DNA from: DATCJA01 sp963814955
GTDB taxonomy: Bacteria > Acidobacteriota > Vicinamibacteria > Vicinamibacterales > UBA2999
Direction of reading: 5' to 3'
NCBI GenBank assembly: GCA_963814955.1
Contig: CAWFEX010000006.1
Coordinates: forward strand, 496,001 to 560,000
DNA length: 64,000 bases
Within the stretch, counting starts at the first letter, position 1, and each line of letters opens with the position of its first letter. Positions 23,596 to 33,765 of this stretch are shown piece by piece. The notes beneath the pieces are model-generated. The model saw only the letters and a list, made by a program, of their open reading frames with translations. It did no database searches and had not been told where the DNA came from. The position numbers and the translations under genes were made by a program.

Positions 23596-25201
23596 GTGAA
23601 CAAGAACCGACTGCTGTTTATAGGGCTGGATGCTGGGGACGCTCAGCTCATCGACGAGTGGTGCATCGAGGGGAGGCTCCCCAACATCTCGCGGATGAAA
23701 GCGGAAGGGATCTGGGGCCGCATGCACACCACGGCCGAGATCTTTCACGTCTCCGCCTGGCCTTCAATTTTCACCGGCACGACGCCAGACAGACACGGGC
23801 TGTATCACGCCTACGTGACGCGACCGGGGCATCAGGGCCTGTTGCGGCCACGGCCGGATCAGAGCGCCTTCCCGTTCCTCTGGCAACTGCTCAGCGAGCG
23901 AGGCCTGCGCTCGGTCATCTTCGACGCATTTCTCACGTGTCCGTTGCGCGACTTCAACGGCGTGCAGATCGTCGACTGGGGCAGCTGGTCGTGGTTCTGG
24001 GAACCGACGATGATTCCCGGTTCTCTGAGGAAAGAAGTGCGGAGGAAATTCGGACCGTATCCGTCCGACGACCACAGCAAGGTGGGCATGACGCCCGTCA
24101 CCGACATCAACGGTTTCCGCCAGCGTCTGCTGGCGGCGGTCGATACGAAAACACAGGTGGTCAAATGGCTCATCCAGAAGGAAGAGTGGGATCTCTTCCT
24201 GGTCGTCTTTGGAGAAGCACATCCGGCCGGCCACTACTTCTGGCATATGCACGACGCATCCTATATCACGCATCCGAAGGAGGATCCGAAAGAACTCCGC
24301 CATGCCTTGCGGGACGTTTATGTCGCATTGGATTCGGCGATCGGGAAGTTGCTTCAGATTGTCGATCGCGACACAACCGTCATGGTCGTCTCGGGCGACG
24401 GTATCGCTGCCAATTACAGCGGGTCACATCTGCTGCCTGATGTGCTGACACGCATCGGAGCGCTGAACAACGAAGGCACTGTCACGGGAGATCCACACGC
24501 CGGCGAGCAACGTGCGGGTACACCGCGCCCGGATCTGCTCAGCACCCTTCGCACCATGGTTCCGGAGAGTCTTCGCAACGCTATCTCTCGAAGGCTACTC
24601 TCTCGTCAGATGAAGGAGCAGCTCAGTCTGCGATGGAAAACGGCCGGTATTGCATGGCCAAGGACCCGAGCGTTCGTGATCGAGAACGCCAACGAAGGTT
24701 ATATCCGCATCAACCTCAAAGGACGTGAGCCCGAGGGCACCGTCTCGCCCGGCAGCGACTACGCGAATCTCTGTGAAGAGATTCGCCGGACTGCCGCGGC
24801 GATGACCAATCCAGCCACCGGGAAGCCCGCAGCGCTGGCGGTGTACAAGACCGACGACATCTGCGACGGGCCATGCCGGAGCCACATGCCCGACGTGGTC
24901 ATCGTCTGGAACATCGACGCCAGGGTGACGACCAGGCTATGGATGGATGGCTACGGTCTCGTGCAGGTCAAGGATGCGAACTGCGCCGTGGCTCCGGTAC
25001 TACACCGGCAATCACTGGCCGAATGCGTTTGCCGCCGCAATCGGGCCAGACGTCCCTCAGGGCGTGGCGCTCGAAGGCGGAAGCATCCTGGACCTTGCCC
25101 CCACGATTCTGGCGCGGTTCGGAATCGCACCTCCCGGCTACATGAACGGGACGGTGCTGAGAGAGCTGAGCGCCGGAACGCGCGTTGGGACCACTGGTTG
25201 A
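23596..25201 (+). CDS. Alkaline-phosphatase-superfamily phosphodiesterase 2 (apparent +1 frameshift near the 3' end)
   Basis: Paralogue of the protein at 20427, with FIGLDAGDAQLIDEW, SAWPSIFTGTTPDRHG, FGEAHPAGHYFWHMHD and VVSGDGIAANYSG. The GTG at 23596 is the start. The continuous frame goes on to 25215 but loses resemblance after about 24980. The conserved end (YYTGNHWPNAF, then LEGGSILDLAPTILARFG) is in the next frame and stops at 25201. One extra base between about 24978 and 25001 explains this. Restored length is about 534 residues. The final metal-binding His (TGNH) is only present in the corrected frame. GH1 starts 15 bases after the corrected stop. Confidence 0.83.
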
Positions 25202-25216
25202 AGGACCAGGAGTAAG

Positions 25217-26497
25217 TTGTCCGATCGCGCGCCCGAGCGTTCAAAGGCGTACCGTTTCCCGCCCGGTTTTTTGTGGGGTGCGTCGACGTCGGCCCATCAG
25301 GTCGAAGGCGATAACTATTGGAACGACTGGTGGGAGTACGAGCAGCAAGGTAGAGTGCCGCACCGCTCCAATGCGGCCTGCCGCCACTATCAGCTGTTTG
25401 AACACGACCTCGACCTGGCCCGCTCGTTGGGGCAAAACGCACACCGCTTCTCGATCGAGTGGAGTCGGATCGAACCGGTCGAGGGGACGTGGAACCTGGA
25501 TGGGTTGGCGCACTACCGCGAAGTGATTCGCGCTCTTGCGGAGCGAGGGTTGGAGCCGATCGTGACGCTCCACCATTTCACCAATCCGGCGTGGTTTCTG
25601 CGCCGGGGCGGGTGGCTGCGCAGGGATAGTGCCGCGCTGTTCGTGCGGTATGTCGAGCAGGTCGTGAGCCATCTCGGCTCAGCGGTGACGTACTGGGTGA
25701 CGGTGAACGAGCCGACGGTCTATGTGGTGGAGGGGTACGTTCTCGGCGAGTGGCCGCCCTGCCTGAAATCGGCGTGGCTGCGGGCCGCGCTCGCGTTCAA
25801 GAATCTCGCTCGTGCTCACGTCGCCGCTTATCGGGTGCTGCACCGACATCGGGCCGATGTGAAGGTCGGGTTTGCTCACAGCGCTCCGCTCATCATGCCC
25901 TGCAATCCCGCCCGCCTCCGGGATCGGCTCGCCGCGGCTGTGCGGAACGCGATTCTCAACCGCGCCTTTTTTCGCCTGATCGGTGCCCGAGCACGCCGCC
26001 CGCGCAATCTCGATTTCATCGGCCTCAACTACTACACGCGCCAAGTCGTCCGCAGCGCGGGATGGGGACTGGAGACTGTGATTGGACGCGCATGCCGGGT
26101 GCCACATCACGGCAACGACGGTCCGATCAGCACGATGGGATGGGAGGTCTTTCCCGCCGGGCTGGAAGCTACCCTCAGAGATTTTTCAAGGTACGGGCGT
26201 CCGCTGCTCGTGACCGAAAACGGAATCGCCACGGAGGATGAGGCCTTGCGCCGCGACTTCGTGCTCCAGCATCTCGCTGGCCTCGGTGAGGCGCTCGACA
26301 ACGGCATCGATGTGATCGGTTACCTGTATTGGAGTTTGATCGACAACTTCGAGTGGGCCTATGGCACCACGCCTCGATTCGGGTTGGCCCGAGTGGACTA
26401 CGCGACTCAGGAACGCACGCTCAGACCCGTCGCCAAGGACTTCGAGCGCGTCTGCCGTGAGAGCCGCCTGACACGGGAGATCGGACGGCAGTCCTGA
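25217..26497 (+). CDS. Glycoside hydrolase family 1 (beta-glucosidase-like)
   Basis: A 426-residue retaining beta-glycosidase. The acid/base region is VTVNEPTVYVVEGY near residue 160, and the nucleophile is in LVTENGIA near residue 334; WSRIEP and YWSLIDNFEW are also present. There is no signal peptide, so it is cytoplasmic. It starts with TTG at 25217, supported by AGGAG five bases upstream; no ATG is nearby. Family members hydrolyse beta-glucosides, galactosides or related sugars. Its position as the last gene of the Gfo/phosphodiesterase run suggests it acts on a cleavage product or intermediate of that pathway rather than on nutrients. It converges on an asparagine synthase gene only 25 bases away. 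Confidence 0.92.
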   Translation: MSDRAPERSKAYRFPPGFLWGASTSAHQVEGDNYWNDWWEYEQQGRVPHRSNAACRHYQLFEHDLDLARSLGQNAHRFSIEWSRIEPVEGTWNLDGLAHYREVIRALAERGLEPIVTLHHFTNPAWFLRRGGWLRRDSAALFVRYVEQVVSHLGSAVTYWVTVNEPTVYVVEGYVLGEWPPCLKSAWLRAALAFKNLARAHVAAYRVLHRHRADVKVGFAHSAPLIMPCNPARLRDRLAAAVRNAILNRAFFRLIGARARRPRNLDFIGLNYYTRQVVRSAGWGLETVIGRACRVPHHGNDGPISTMGWEVFPAGLEATLRDFSRYGRPLLVTENGIATEDEALRRDFVLQHLAGLGEALDNGIDVIGYLYWSLIDNFEWAYGTTPRFGLARVDYATQERTLRPVAKDFERVCRESRLTREIGRQS

Positions 26498-26522
26498 TGA
26501 AGCTGACGGCGCGCGGACCGTC

Positions 26523-28445
26523 TCAGGTCGCCTGAGCGACCTGTGACGTCCGGTGTGGACCGCCCGCCAGCTCGACGATCTCCTCGGTTACCACCTCGAC
26601 CGGCTGGCGCAGGAAGAAGAGACGTCCCCAGATCTCGAGGGCAAGCATGTTGAAGAACCCGTGCACGTTGTGCTCCCAGTTGGTCACGACCTCGAGCAAG
26701 CCCCGTTCGTGCATCTCGAGAACATCGAGACAGAATCCGTTGGTGAAGAACTCCTTCTTGGCGAGCGGTGCCAGGTAGTCTTTCACCGGAAGCGGGAAGC
26801 CCACCTTCTTTCTGTGCACGACGCTTTCCGGCACATACTTGACCGCGATCTCCTTCAGCATCCATTTGTCGGTTCGACCGCGCAGGCGATACGACAGCGG
26901 CAGATTCACGATCGCACGAACGAGGTGATGATCGAGAAACGGCGTCCGGCATTCGACGGAGGCCGCCATGCTCATACGATCCAGACGTCGCAGCAGCGGC
27001 GTGAGAAAATTCGTTAGGTCCGCCAGCATCGCGGCGAGGACGGCGCGTTCGCTGTCGCGCGCCACGAAGCGGTACGCCTCCTCGCAGCGTAGCCGCAGAT
27101 CGTTGCGGGAGAACTTGTCGAGAAACCCGGTCGTATGTGCGAGCAGCCCTTCGTACTCCGAGAAAGTTGTCGCGGGAATACCTTCACTCGCGTACCCGGC
27201 CAGCGCGACGACCTTTCGTGCCTTCGCAGGCAGCAATCCCAGGAACCACTGCGCCCACAGGAATTGACGATAGCGACGGTAGCGCTGCATGTAGCCGCCG
27301 AACAATTCATCGGCGGCTTCACCGCTGAGGAGAACGACCACGCCGTGACGCCGCGCGAACTCCGAGATGAGCAGGAACGCAACGGAGTTGGGGTGAGTGA
27401 GCGGAAAATCGCTGTGATAAATGGCCCTGGGCAGGTTACGGCGAAAGGCGTCGGCTGTCATCGGATAGGTGAGCAACGCGATTCCGAGTGAATCGGTAAC
27501 CTGCTGAGCGTACGGGCGCTCGTCCAAATCCGGGTAACCAGCCACCGAAACGTGGAACGCCTGCACATGGGACAAGTCGCGGGCGCAGAGTGCCGTGATG
27601 AGGCTCGAGTCGATGCCGCCGCTGCAGAGCGTGCCAAGTGGCACGTCGCTGACGAGGCGAGCTCGGACGCCCGCCTGAATGAGAGACTCGATTTCGGCCG
27701 TTACAGTTTGGGGAGACGCGCGCATGAAACGCTCGTAGACGTCGGCACGGACCTGCGAAGCAGGTGAGTAATAGCTCTGCGGCGTACCGAGTCGCGCCCG
27801 GCAGATCTTGACGAAGTGCCCTGGCTGAAGAGACGACAGGCCGTCGATCAACGTGTCTGGCGAGCCGAAATCGGCGTTCCGAAAGAGCGACCACTCGATG
27901 AGTCGCTGGTAGTTCGGCCTCGGGTCGCTGCATATTCGCAGCAGTGCCTTCACTTCAGAAGCAAACAGGAAATGGCCGTCATGATGCGTGTAGTACAGCG
28001 GCTTCTTGCCGAATCGGTCGCGCGCCAACGTGAGCGTGCCCGTGTCGCTGTCGAAGATTGCGAACGCGAACATCCCCACCAGGCGTTCGAAGCACCCGTC
28101 GCCCCAGTGTTCGAACGCGCGCAGCACTACTTCGGTATCGGTGTTCGACGCAAACCTGTATCCAAGAGAGACAAGCTCGGCGCGCAGTTGCTGGAAGTTG
28201 TAGGTTTCGCCGTTGTACACGATCCAGTAGCGACCGCCCTCGGTCGACATGGGCATGTGTCCTGCCTTCGACAGGTCGATGATGCTCAGACGATTCGACC
28301 CGAGACAGACGTCTGGAAGAGCGTGCACACCCCGGTCGTCAGGGCCTCGGTGAACCTGGACGTCGCACATCTGGCTCACGAGCGCGACATGATCCTGCTC
28401 TCGGCATCCAGACTTCAAGCAGACGAGACCGGCGATGCCACACAT
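26523..28445 (-). CDS. Asparagine synthase (glutamine-hydrolysing)-type amidotransferase 1
   Basis: A 640-residue two-domain enzyme. It starts MCGIAGLV, exposing Cys-1 as the glutaminase nucleophile after Met removal, with NGETYNFQQLRAEL and RDRFGKKPLYY in the class II glutaminase domain. The synthetase domain has the ATP pyrophosphatase loop LCSGGIDSSLITAL near residue 270 and FLDHHLVR later. In surface-glycan and exosortase-linked loci such proteins commonly amidate uronic acids or glycan-linked carboxylates rather than make asparagine. A second, only moderately similar copy is at 52375. It is read divergently from the SGNH hydrolase, sharing a 117-base promoter region. Confidence 0.92.
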   Translation of the reverse strand: MCGIAGLVCLKSGCREQDHVALVSQMCDVQVHRGPDDRGVHALPDVCLGSNRLSIIDLSKAGHMPMSTEGGRYWIVYNGETYNFQQLRAELVSLGYRFASNTDTEVVLRAFEHWGDGCFERLVGMFAFAIFDSDTGTLTLARDRFGKKPLYYTHHDGHFLFASEVKALLRICSDPRPNYQRLIEWSLFRNADFGSPDTLIDGLSSLQPGHFVKICRARLGTPQSYYSPASQVRADVYERFMRASPQTVTAEIESLIQAGVRARLVSDVPLGTLCSGGIDSSLITALCARDLSHVQAFHVSVAGYPDLDERPYAQQVTDSLGIALLTYPMTADAFRRNLPRAIYHSDFPLTHPNSVAFLLISEFARRHGVVVLLSGEAADELFGGYMQRYRRYRQFLWAQWFLGLLPAKARKVVALAGYASEGIPATTFSEYEGLLAHTTGFLDKFSRNDLRLRCEEAYRFVARDSERAVLAAMLADLTNFLTPLLRRLDRMSMAASVECRTPFLDHHLVRAIVNLPLSYRLRGRTDKWMLKEIAVKYVPESVVHRKKVGFPLPVKDYLAPLAKKEFFTNGFCLDVLEMHERGLLEVVTNWEHNVHGFFNMLALEIWGRLFFLRQPVEVVTEEIVELAGGPHRTSQVAQAT

Positions 28446-28562
28446 TCGTTGGTGATCCTCTCCGCCGGTATATTAGTTGATGCGTCACGTCAGAAGTGCA
28501 CATGCAGAACGTAAGGCGAGCGCTCGGTCGGTTGGTGCTAGTCTTTCTTCGTCGGCAGAGCA

Positions 28563-30089
28563 ATGAAAGAGAAGAGGTTCGCTGGCGGTATCTACTACTT
28601 CGACGTGGTCGCTGCGCTGATCGGTGTAGTGCTCGTGCTGGGGCATCGCCTCATCGCGGGCGGCACAGACGCTGCTGCGCTGATTCGTGACGCGTCGGGC
28701 TGGTGGATTCCGCTGCTGGCTGCCGCGCTACTGTTTGTGTTCCGGCGACGAGCCTACACGCAAGAGACGCCGTGGGTGGTCAGCACCGTGGCCGCACTGG
28801 CCTGCGTCGGGCTTGCCGCCGTGTTCTGGCGGTGGAACATCATGGCGTTCATCGCCGCAACCCTCTCGGGTTCCCTGCTGCTGCTCGCCGGGCTCGTCCT
28901 GCGCAGGAGGCGCCTTTCGGAGCGGCTGTGGCGACAGGATCTCTTCGGTCTTGTCGCCATGGTCATGGGTGTGCTCCTGACGCTGGCAATAATGGAGGGG
29001 ATGCACCGGGCGTTCCCCGGGGCGTTCAGCGAGGAAGTTCAGCAAATGCTGCAGGCCGATCCCGAGAACTACGGCATCGCCGACCCGTACATCGGTCACC
29101 TCCACAAGCCCAACAACACCATCGTTCTCGCTGGCCGCGACTTCAAGGCGTTGCATCACGTAGACGGACTCGGCTTTCGCAACACGTGGCCGTGGGCCGA
29201 TCGGGCTGAGATCGTCGTCATCGGTGACTCGGTGACGTTTGGCTATGGTGTAGCAGACGATCAGGCGTGGCCATACCTTGTGGGACAGCAGGCGTCGCCT
29301 CTGCGGGTCATAAACCTCGGCCTGATTGGAGCCGGTCCGCAGCAGTACCTGCGCCTGTTCGAGAGGTTTGGCGTCAAGCTCCGGCCGAAACTGCTGCTCG
29401 TCGGCGTCTTTCCGCAGAATGATTTCTGGGACGCCGATGCATTCGACACCTGGCTGCAGTCTGGTGTCGGTGGGAACTACATGGTCTGGCGGGACTTTGG
29501 CCGACCCCGGCGCGTAACGTTCCGTCTGCGTGATCCCCTCGACAGTCTGGAAGGTGTCTTGCGCTCGACCGTCGTTCCCGCGGTCAGGAGCAGCTACTTC
29601 TACACCTTGCTGCGTGCGATTCGCGGCGGCCAGGAAGGAACGGCACCGACGCCGCCCCGGACCATTTCTTTTGCGGACGGGAGCCGTCTTCAACTGCTCG
29701 AGAGCGACTTTCTCGCCAAGAGCGCTGCGGCCCAACCCGATCGCCGCGAGTTCCAGCTGCTGCTCGACTCACTTCAGCAGATTGACTCACTTGCCAGCCG
29801 GCATGGCGCCCATGCCCTCATCGTCCTGCAACCGGGAAAGGAACAGGTGTATTTGCCGCTACTCGGGGAGACGAGGGGCGATCCGACCGGTGCGTTGCTT
29901 CCGGCGCTCGACAGGCTTGGCATCGACTATCTGGATCTCGCCCCTGCCTTTCGCGCGCGCGCGGCTCGCGGCGAGCGGCTTTTCTTCGAAGTCGACGGTC
30001 ACCCCAATCAGGCTGGTTATGACCTGATCGCGCACCTCGTCATCGCGCACATCATGGAGAATTCCCAACGCTACGGCCTTGAAGAGTGA
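28563..30089 (+). CDS. Membrane-anchored SGNH-type hydrolase/acyltransferase 1
   Basis: A 508-residue protein. Residues about 1-150 form four or five membrane helices (DVVAALIGVVLVLGH, WWIPLLAAALLFVF, VVSTVAALACVGLAAVFWRW, LSGSLLLLAGLVL, LFGLVAMVMGVLLTLAIM). The rest, likely periplasmic, is an SGNH/GDSL fold with block I VVIGDSVTFGYGV (nucleophile Ser), an LIGAGPQQYLRLFERFG segment and the catalytic DGHPNQAGYDLIA (Asp and His) near the C-terminus. Such anchored SGNH proteins often act in O-acetylation or deacetylation of exported polysaccharides. It has a close paralogue at 31894 (-). The Tat-type GMC enzyme follows in the same direction after about 100 bases. Confidence 0.87.
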   Translation: MKEKRFAGGIYYFDVVAALIGVVLVLGHRLIAGGTDAAALIRDASGWWIPLLAAALLFVFRRRAYTQETPWVVSTVAALACVGLAAVFWRWNIMAFIAATLSGSLLLLAGLVLRRRRLSERLWRQDLFGLVAMVMGVLLTLAIMEGMHRAFPGAFSEEVQQMLQADPENYGIADPYIGHLHKPNNTIVLAGRDFKALHHVDGLGFRNTWPWADRAEIVVIGDSVTFGYGVADDQAWPYLVGQQASPLRVINLGLIGAGPQQYLRLFERFGVKLRPKLLLVGVFPQNDFWDADAFDTWLQSGVGGNYMVWRDFGRPRRVTFRLRDPLDSLEGVLRSTVVPAVRSSYFYTLLRAIRGGQEGTAPTPPRTISFADGSRLQLLESDFLAKSAAAQPDRREFQLLLDSLQQIDSLASRHGAHALIVLQPGKEQVYLPLLGETRGDPTGALLPALDRLGIDYLDLAPAFRARAARGERLFFEVDGHPNQAGYDLIAHLVIAHIMENSQRYGLEE

Positions 30090-30191
30090 AACGACCGCAG
30101 CGTCCGCGGCGGACCCGGCCCCTCAGGTTCGCTGGACGCACCGTCAAGCAGCGGTTTCCCGGCGCCTTAATGGAGGTGTATCTTAGCGACC

Positions 30192-31783
30192 ATGCGGAAA
30201 GAGGAAGTGGATCTCGATCGTCGTTCCTTCATCGCCGGACTGGGAACGACGTTCGCGCTGCTGTCAGTGTCTGGTGCAGGCTGCAGTCAAAGACAGGATC
30301 AGACCTCAACGGGGCGCATCGCTCAGCTCCGGGACCTCGACGAAAGCACACAGTTCGACGTTTGTATCATCGGCTCGGGATTCGCCGGAGCTGTTCTCGC
30401 CGAGTCGCTCGTTGGCCAGGGCGCCAAGGTTGTGGTCCTCGAGTCCGGGTTCGCCTCCGATCGCCCCCCAACGGATCCACGTTATGGGCAACTCGAAGTG
30501 TTTCGCAACTCGGGACCGCTCGAGTATCCGGTAGCCATACCCGTTTTCGCGGAATTGGAGGAACGTCGTGGTTGTGGGGCGGGTTCTGTGCACGGATGCA
30601 GCCGATCGACATCGAGACGAACGCGTACACGCCGCCGGGCGCCGCGTGGCCTCTCCGGTATGCCGACCTGGAGCCGTACTATGAGCACGCTGAACGGACA
30701 CTGGCTGTCGGCGGAAGCCGGGAGTCCGCCTACCATCCTCCCCGGAGATCCGCGTATCCAATCACCAGGGAAGTCGCCGACCAATTCGTGGCGTCCGTGT
30801 CGCAAACCGCGGGAATCGTCACCTCCACTCAGGCGCGGTGCATCCCACCCGTCCGCGTAGCGAACAGCCTGATTCCAAGAATTCTCGCGTCTGCTACCGG
30901 CGCGGTCGTTCAGGGCGGGACGGTGACCCGACTTCTGGCCGCGGACGGAGGCCGCATCATCGGAGCTGAGGTGAAGGATTTCGATCGCAACGTCAAGGTG
31001 GTGCGAGCCCTCGTCTATATCGTGGCCTGCGGCGGCCTCGAATCACCCCGTCTGCTGCTGCTCTCCCGCACGCCTGAGTTTCAAAACGGTATCGGCAACA
31101 ATCATGACCTGGTAGGCCGGTGCTTCATGGAGCACCGGAACATGGGGTTTTCGGGCCATGTCAAAGTCGGGTGGAGGGATCTGGTTCGTGAGAGATCGTT
31201 CAACATCTCATATCAGTTTCATCGTGAATTCAAGAACGCAGGGCTTGGCGGCATTCAATTGACCCTCAGGCTGAGCACGCTTCGGCGAGGCGATGTTCTA
31301 GACGGTGACGTCATCAAGTCTTTTGGCAAGCTCGTGGCGCCTGGATTGGACCTAGGTGCCGGGCTCGAAATGGAGCCCTCACCGCAGAATCGGGTGACGC
31401 TCGACAGCGAACTGAAAGATTACTTTGGAAACCCGGTCGCGAACCTTTATCTCAGCGAGTCCGAGAGAGATATCAAGACCTGGGAGCGTGCGCGACAACT
31501 GATTCTGAAGATATATGGCATGTTGAACGCTCAGAATGTCACCGAATCAGAAAGCAATTGGGCGCACCATCACATGGGCACCTGCCGGATGGGAGTTGAT
31601 CCACGAACGAGCGTCGTGGACGCGAACCTGCGCGTCCATGGAACGAGGAACTTGTTTGTCGCCGGCAGCGCCGTGTTCGTGACGAGCGGCTGCGCTGCTC
31701 CGACGGTCACGCTGACGGCGTTGTCTCACCGCCTCGCAGAACATATCCATTCACAACTGCGGGCTGGATCGTTCTCCGTATAA
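30192..31783 (+). CDS. Exported GMC family oxidoreductase (Tat/lipoprotein-type signal, apparent frameshift)
   Basis: The N-terminal part reads MRKEEVDLDRRSFIAGLG, a twin-arginine motif followed by a hydrophobic stretch and a SGAGC lipobox, then the FAD loop VCIIGSGFAGAVLAESL. This frame ends at 30860, but resemblance is lost near 30535. The protein resumes in another frame at TRFRGIGGTSWLWGGF and continues to 31783, including the active-site WAHHHMGTCRMG and VTSGCAAPTVTL. One missing base (or two extra) at about 30533-30540 explains the break. Restored length is about 530 residues. The catalytic Asn of the family (ANPT in GMC 1) is Ala here. It would oxidise an extracytoplasmic alcohol, plausibly on the exported glycan. 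It sits between the two SGNH hydrolases. Confidence 0.82.
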
Positions 31784-31893
31784 GGCACGCCAGAATTGGG
31801 GGTTTCACGGGAACAAACGCCGTGCGACCGATCTGAGCGACCGACGAGTCGGCTGGCTCGGGCCTTGAACGTGGGCTGCGCCGCCGGAATCGT

Positions 31894-33412
31894 CTACTGT
31901 CCCACGCCGTACCGCTCACGATGCTCATGGATGTGCGAGCGTACACGGTGCGCAATCAAGTCGTAACCAGCCGCATTCGGATGACTGTCTTTCTCGAAGA
32001 ACAGCCGCTCGCCGGCCGCCGCCCGTTGCCTGAACGCCGGCGCCAGATCCAGATACTCGATCCCGCGCCTGTCGAACTCCGCGCGGAGCGCACGGGTCGG
32101 CTCGGTCGCCGAGTCGCCGAGGAGTGGCAGGTAGATTTCCTCTTTCGCCGGCTGGAGGATCATGAGCGCATGCGCACCGCTCGCTCTGGCCGCTGAATGG
32201 AGGCGCTGTAGCGCGTCGACGAGGAGGTGAAACTCCCGGCGATCCGGTTGGCCGAGCGCTGACGCTCTCGCGAGATCCTCGGGTATCAACTCGAGCCGGC
32301 TTCCGTCACTGAATTCTACGGTTTTCGCCGGCGTCAGGCCTGTGCGGCTCATGCTCTCACCAACGACGCGCGCCAGGTTGACGAGGTGACTCCTCCGGAA
32401 AAGTGGATAGACTTCCCAATCAAAGAACCCTTCGATCCGGGCCGACAAATGTCGGCGTTGGAGGGCAACCGCGCGGGCGCCTCCAAATTCGCGAAACACC
32501 ATGTAGTTGCCGCCGACTCCCGATCGCAGCCAGTCTTCGAAACGTACGCGCGTTTGCGAAGTCATTGAGTGTCCATACGCCCACCAGCACCAGTTTGGGC
32601 TGCAGCTGTGCGCCGAATGTTTCGTAGACGCGCAGATACTGCTGAGGTCCACCACCAATGAGCGACAGGTTGACGAGTCGCGTGCGTGGGAGCGCACGGC
32701 CGAGGATAGCCGGCCAGGCCTCGGCATCCGCGACCCCGTAGCCAAACGCCACTGAGTCGCCGACGACCACCGTCTCGGCACGCGCCGGCCAAGGCCAGTC
32801 GTTGCGAAAGCCGAGCGCGTCTGTGTGATGAAACGCTTTGAAATCCCTGCCAGACACCACGATCGTTGCATTCGGCGTGTGCAGATGGCCGATGTACGGG
32901 TGAGCGACGCCGTAGTTCCTCGGGTCAGCGCGCAGTGCCTGCTGAATCTCTTCGGGAAACAGACCTGGAAAGAGCCGGACCAGTGCTTCCGCGGCACTGA
33001 ATGCGACGCCGAGGCCGACGACGACTGCCGCAAGCTTGAAGAAGTCGTGGCGGGACAAGGGCTGCGACAACGTCACTGAGCCCTTCACGAGCGCAACGGT
33101 CAGAAGGGCCGAACAGAGACCGATCGCCGCCACCGCCCACACCAGCGGCCATTGCGAAAAGACCACCACGAGGGCGGCGAACGTCAGCGCTGCACATGCT
33201 CCGCCGAGCCACGAGACCTGACGGCTGTTCTTGACGCGCGGCGAGAGACTCAAGGCTGCCAGGGCAATGAAGAGTCCCAACAGCGAGATCCAATACTCGG
33301 AACTTCGCCCCAGAGCGCGGCCGGCGACAATCGCGAGAGATCCCACGCCCGCCATGATTCCGATCAGGACAGCAGACACATCCGCGTAGTAGATTCGATG
33401 GGAGTACTTCAT
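31894..33412 (-). CDS. Membrane-anchored SGNH-type hydrolase/acyltransferase 2 (apparent +1 frameshift)
   Basis: Paralogue of the protein at 28563. From the ATG at 33412 (MKYSHRIYYADVSAVLIGIM) come four or five helices, then VVVGDSVAFGYGVADAEAW with the nucleophile Ser, and LIGGGPQQYLRVYETFG. The first frame ends at 32420, but homology stops at NDFANARTF. It resumes in the next frame at EDWLRSGVGGNYMVFREFG and runs to 31894, including KDSHPNAAGYDLIAH with catalytic Asp and His. One extra base near 32539-32548 is responsible. Restored length is about 505 residues. It points away from GMC 2 on the opposite strand, so the two SGNH genes flank that enzyme tail to tail. Confidence 0.83.
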
Positions 33413-33765
33413 GCGCCAACGTGAAGAGTCTCGTTCGAGGAAATCGGTTGAGAGCCTTACGCCCTGAACGTATACGCTGCGGCGGTTCGGCCGAACGAGC
33501 CGTGATTCATCAGGAACGGGCAGTACACAACAACCCTGAGTGGTGGTCAAGTCACGCTATGAATGGCTCGCCGGCGCGGGAGTCGTCCAGACGATACGCC
33601 CAGGCGATCAGCCCAGCGCTGACACCCCGGACGCGTGGAAGGCCGCGCGCGGCTCGAGGCCCTGGGGCTCACGGTGACCGACGTGACCGCCGTCGTTCAC
33701 GCCGTGCGCGCGCCGGCCATGCGCGATGGGGCTCGCCTGCCGGCGTTCCACCATGACCGCGTCCG
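33413..33765. other. Intergenic region without a supported gene
   Basis: Between the start of SGNH hydrolase 2 and the stop of the GNAT gene there are 353 bases. A plus-strand frame ending at 33769 reads LEALGLTVTDVTAVVHAVRA, which is protein-like but lacks a start, ribosome-binding site or recognisable family. The promoter of SGNH 2 must lie here; no clear consensus was seen. Confidence 0.45.
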
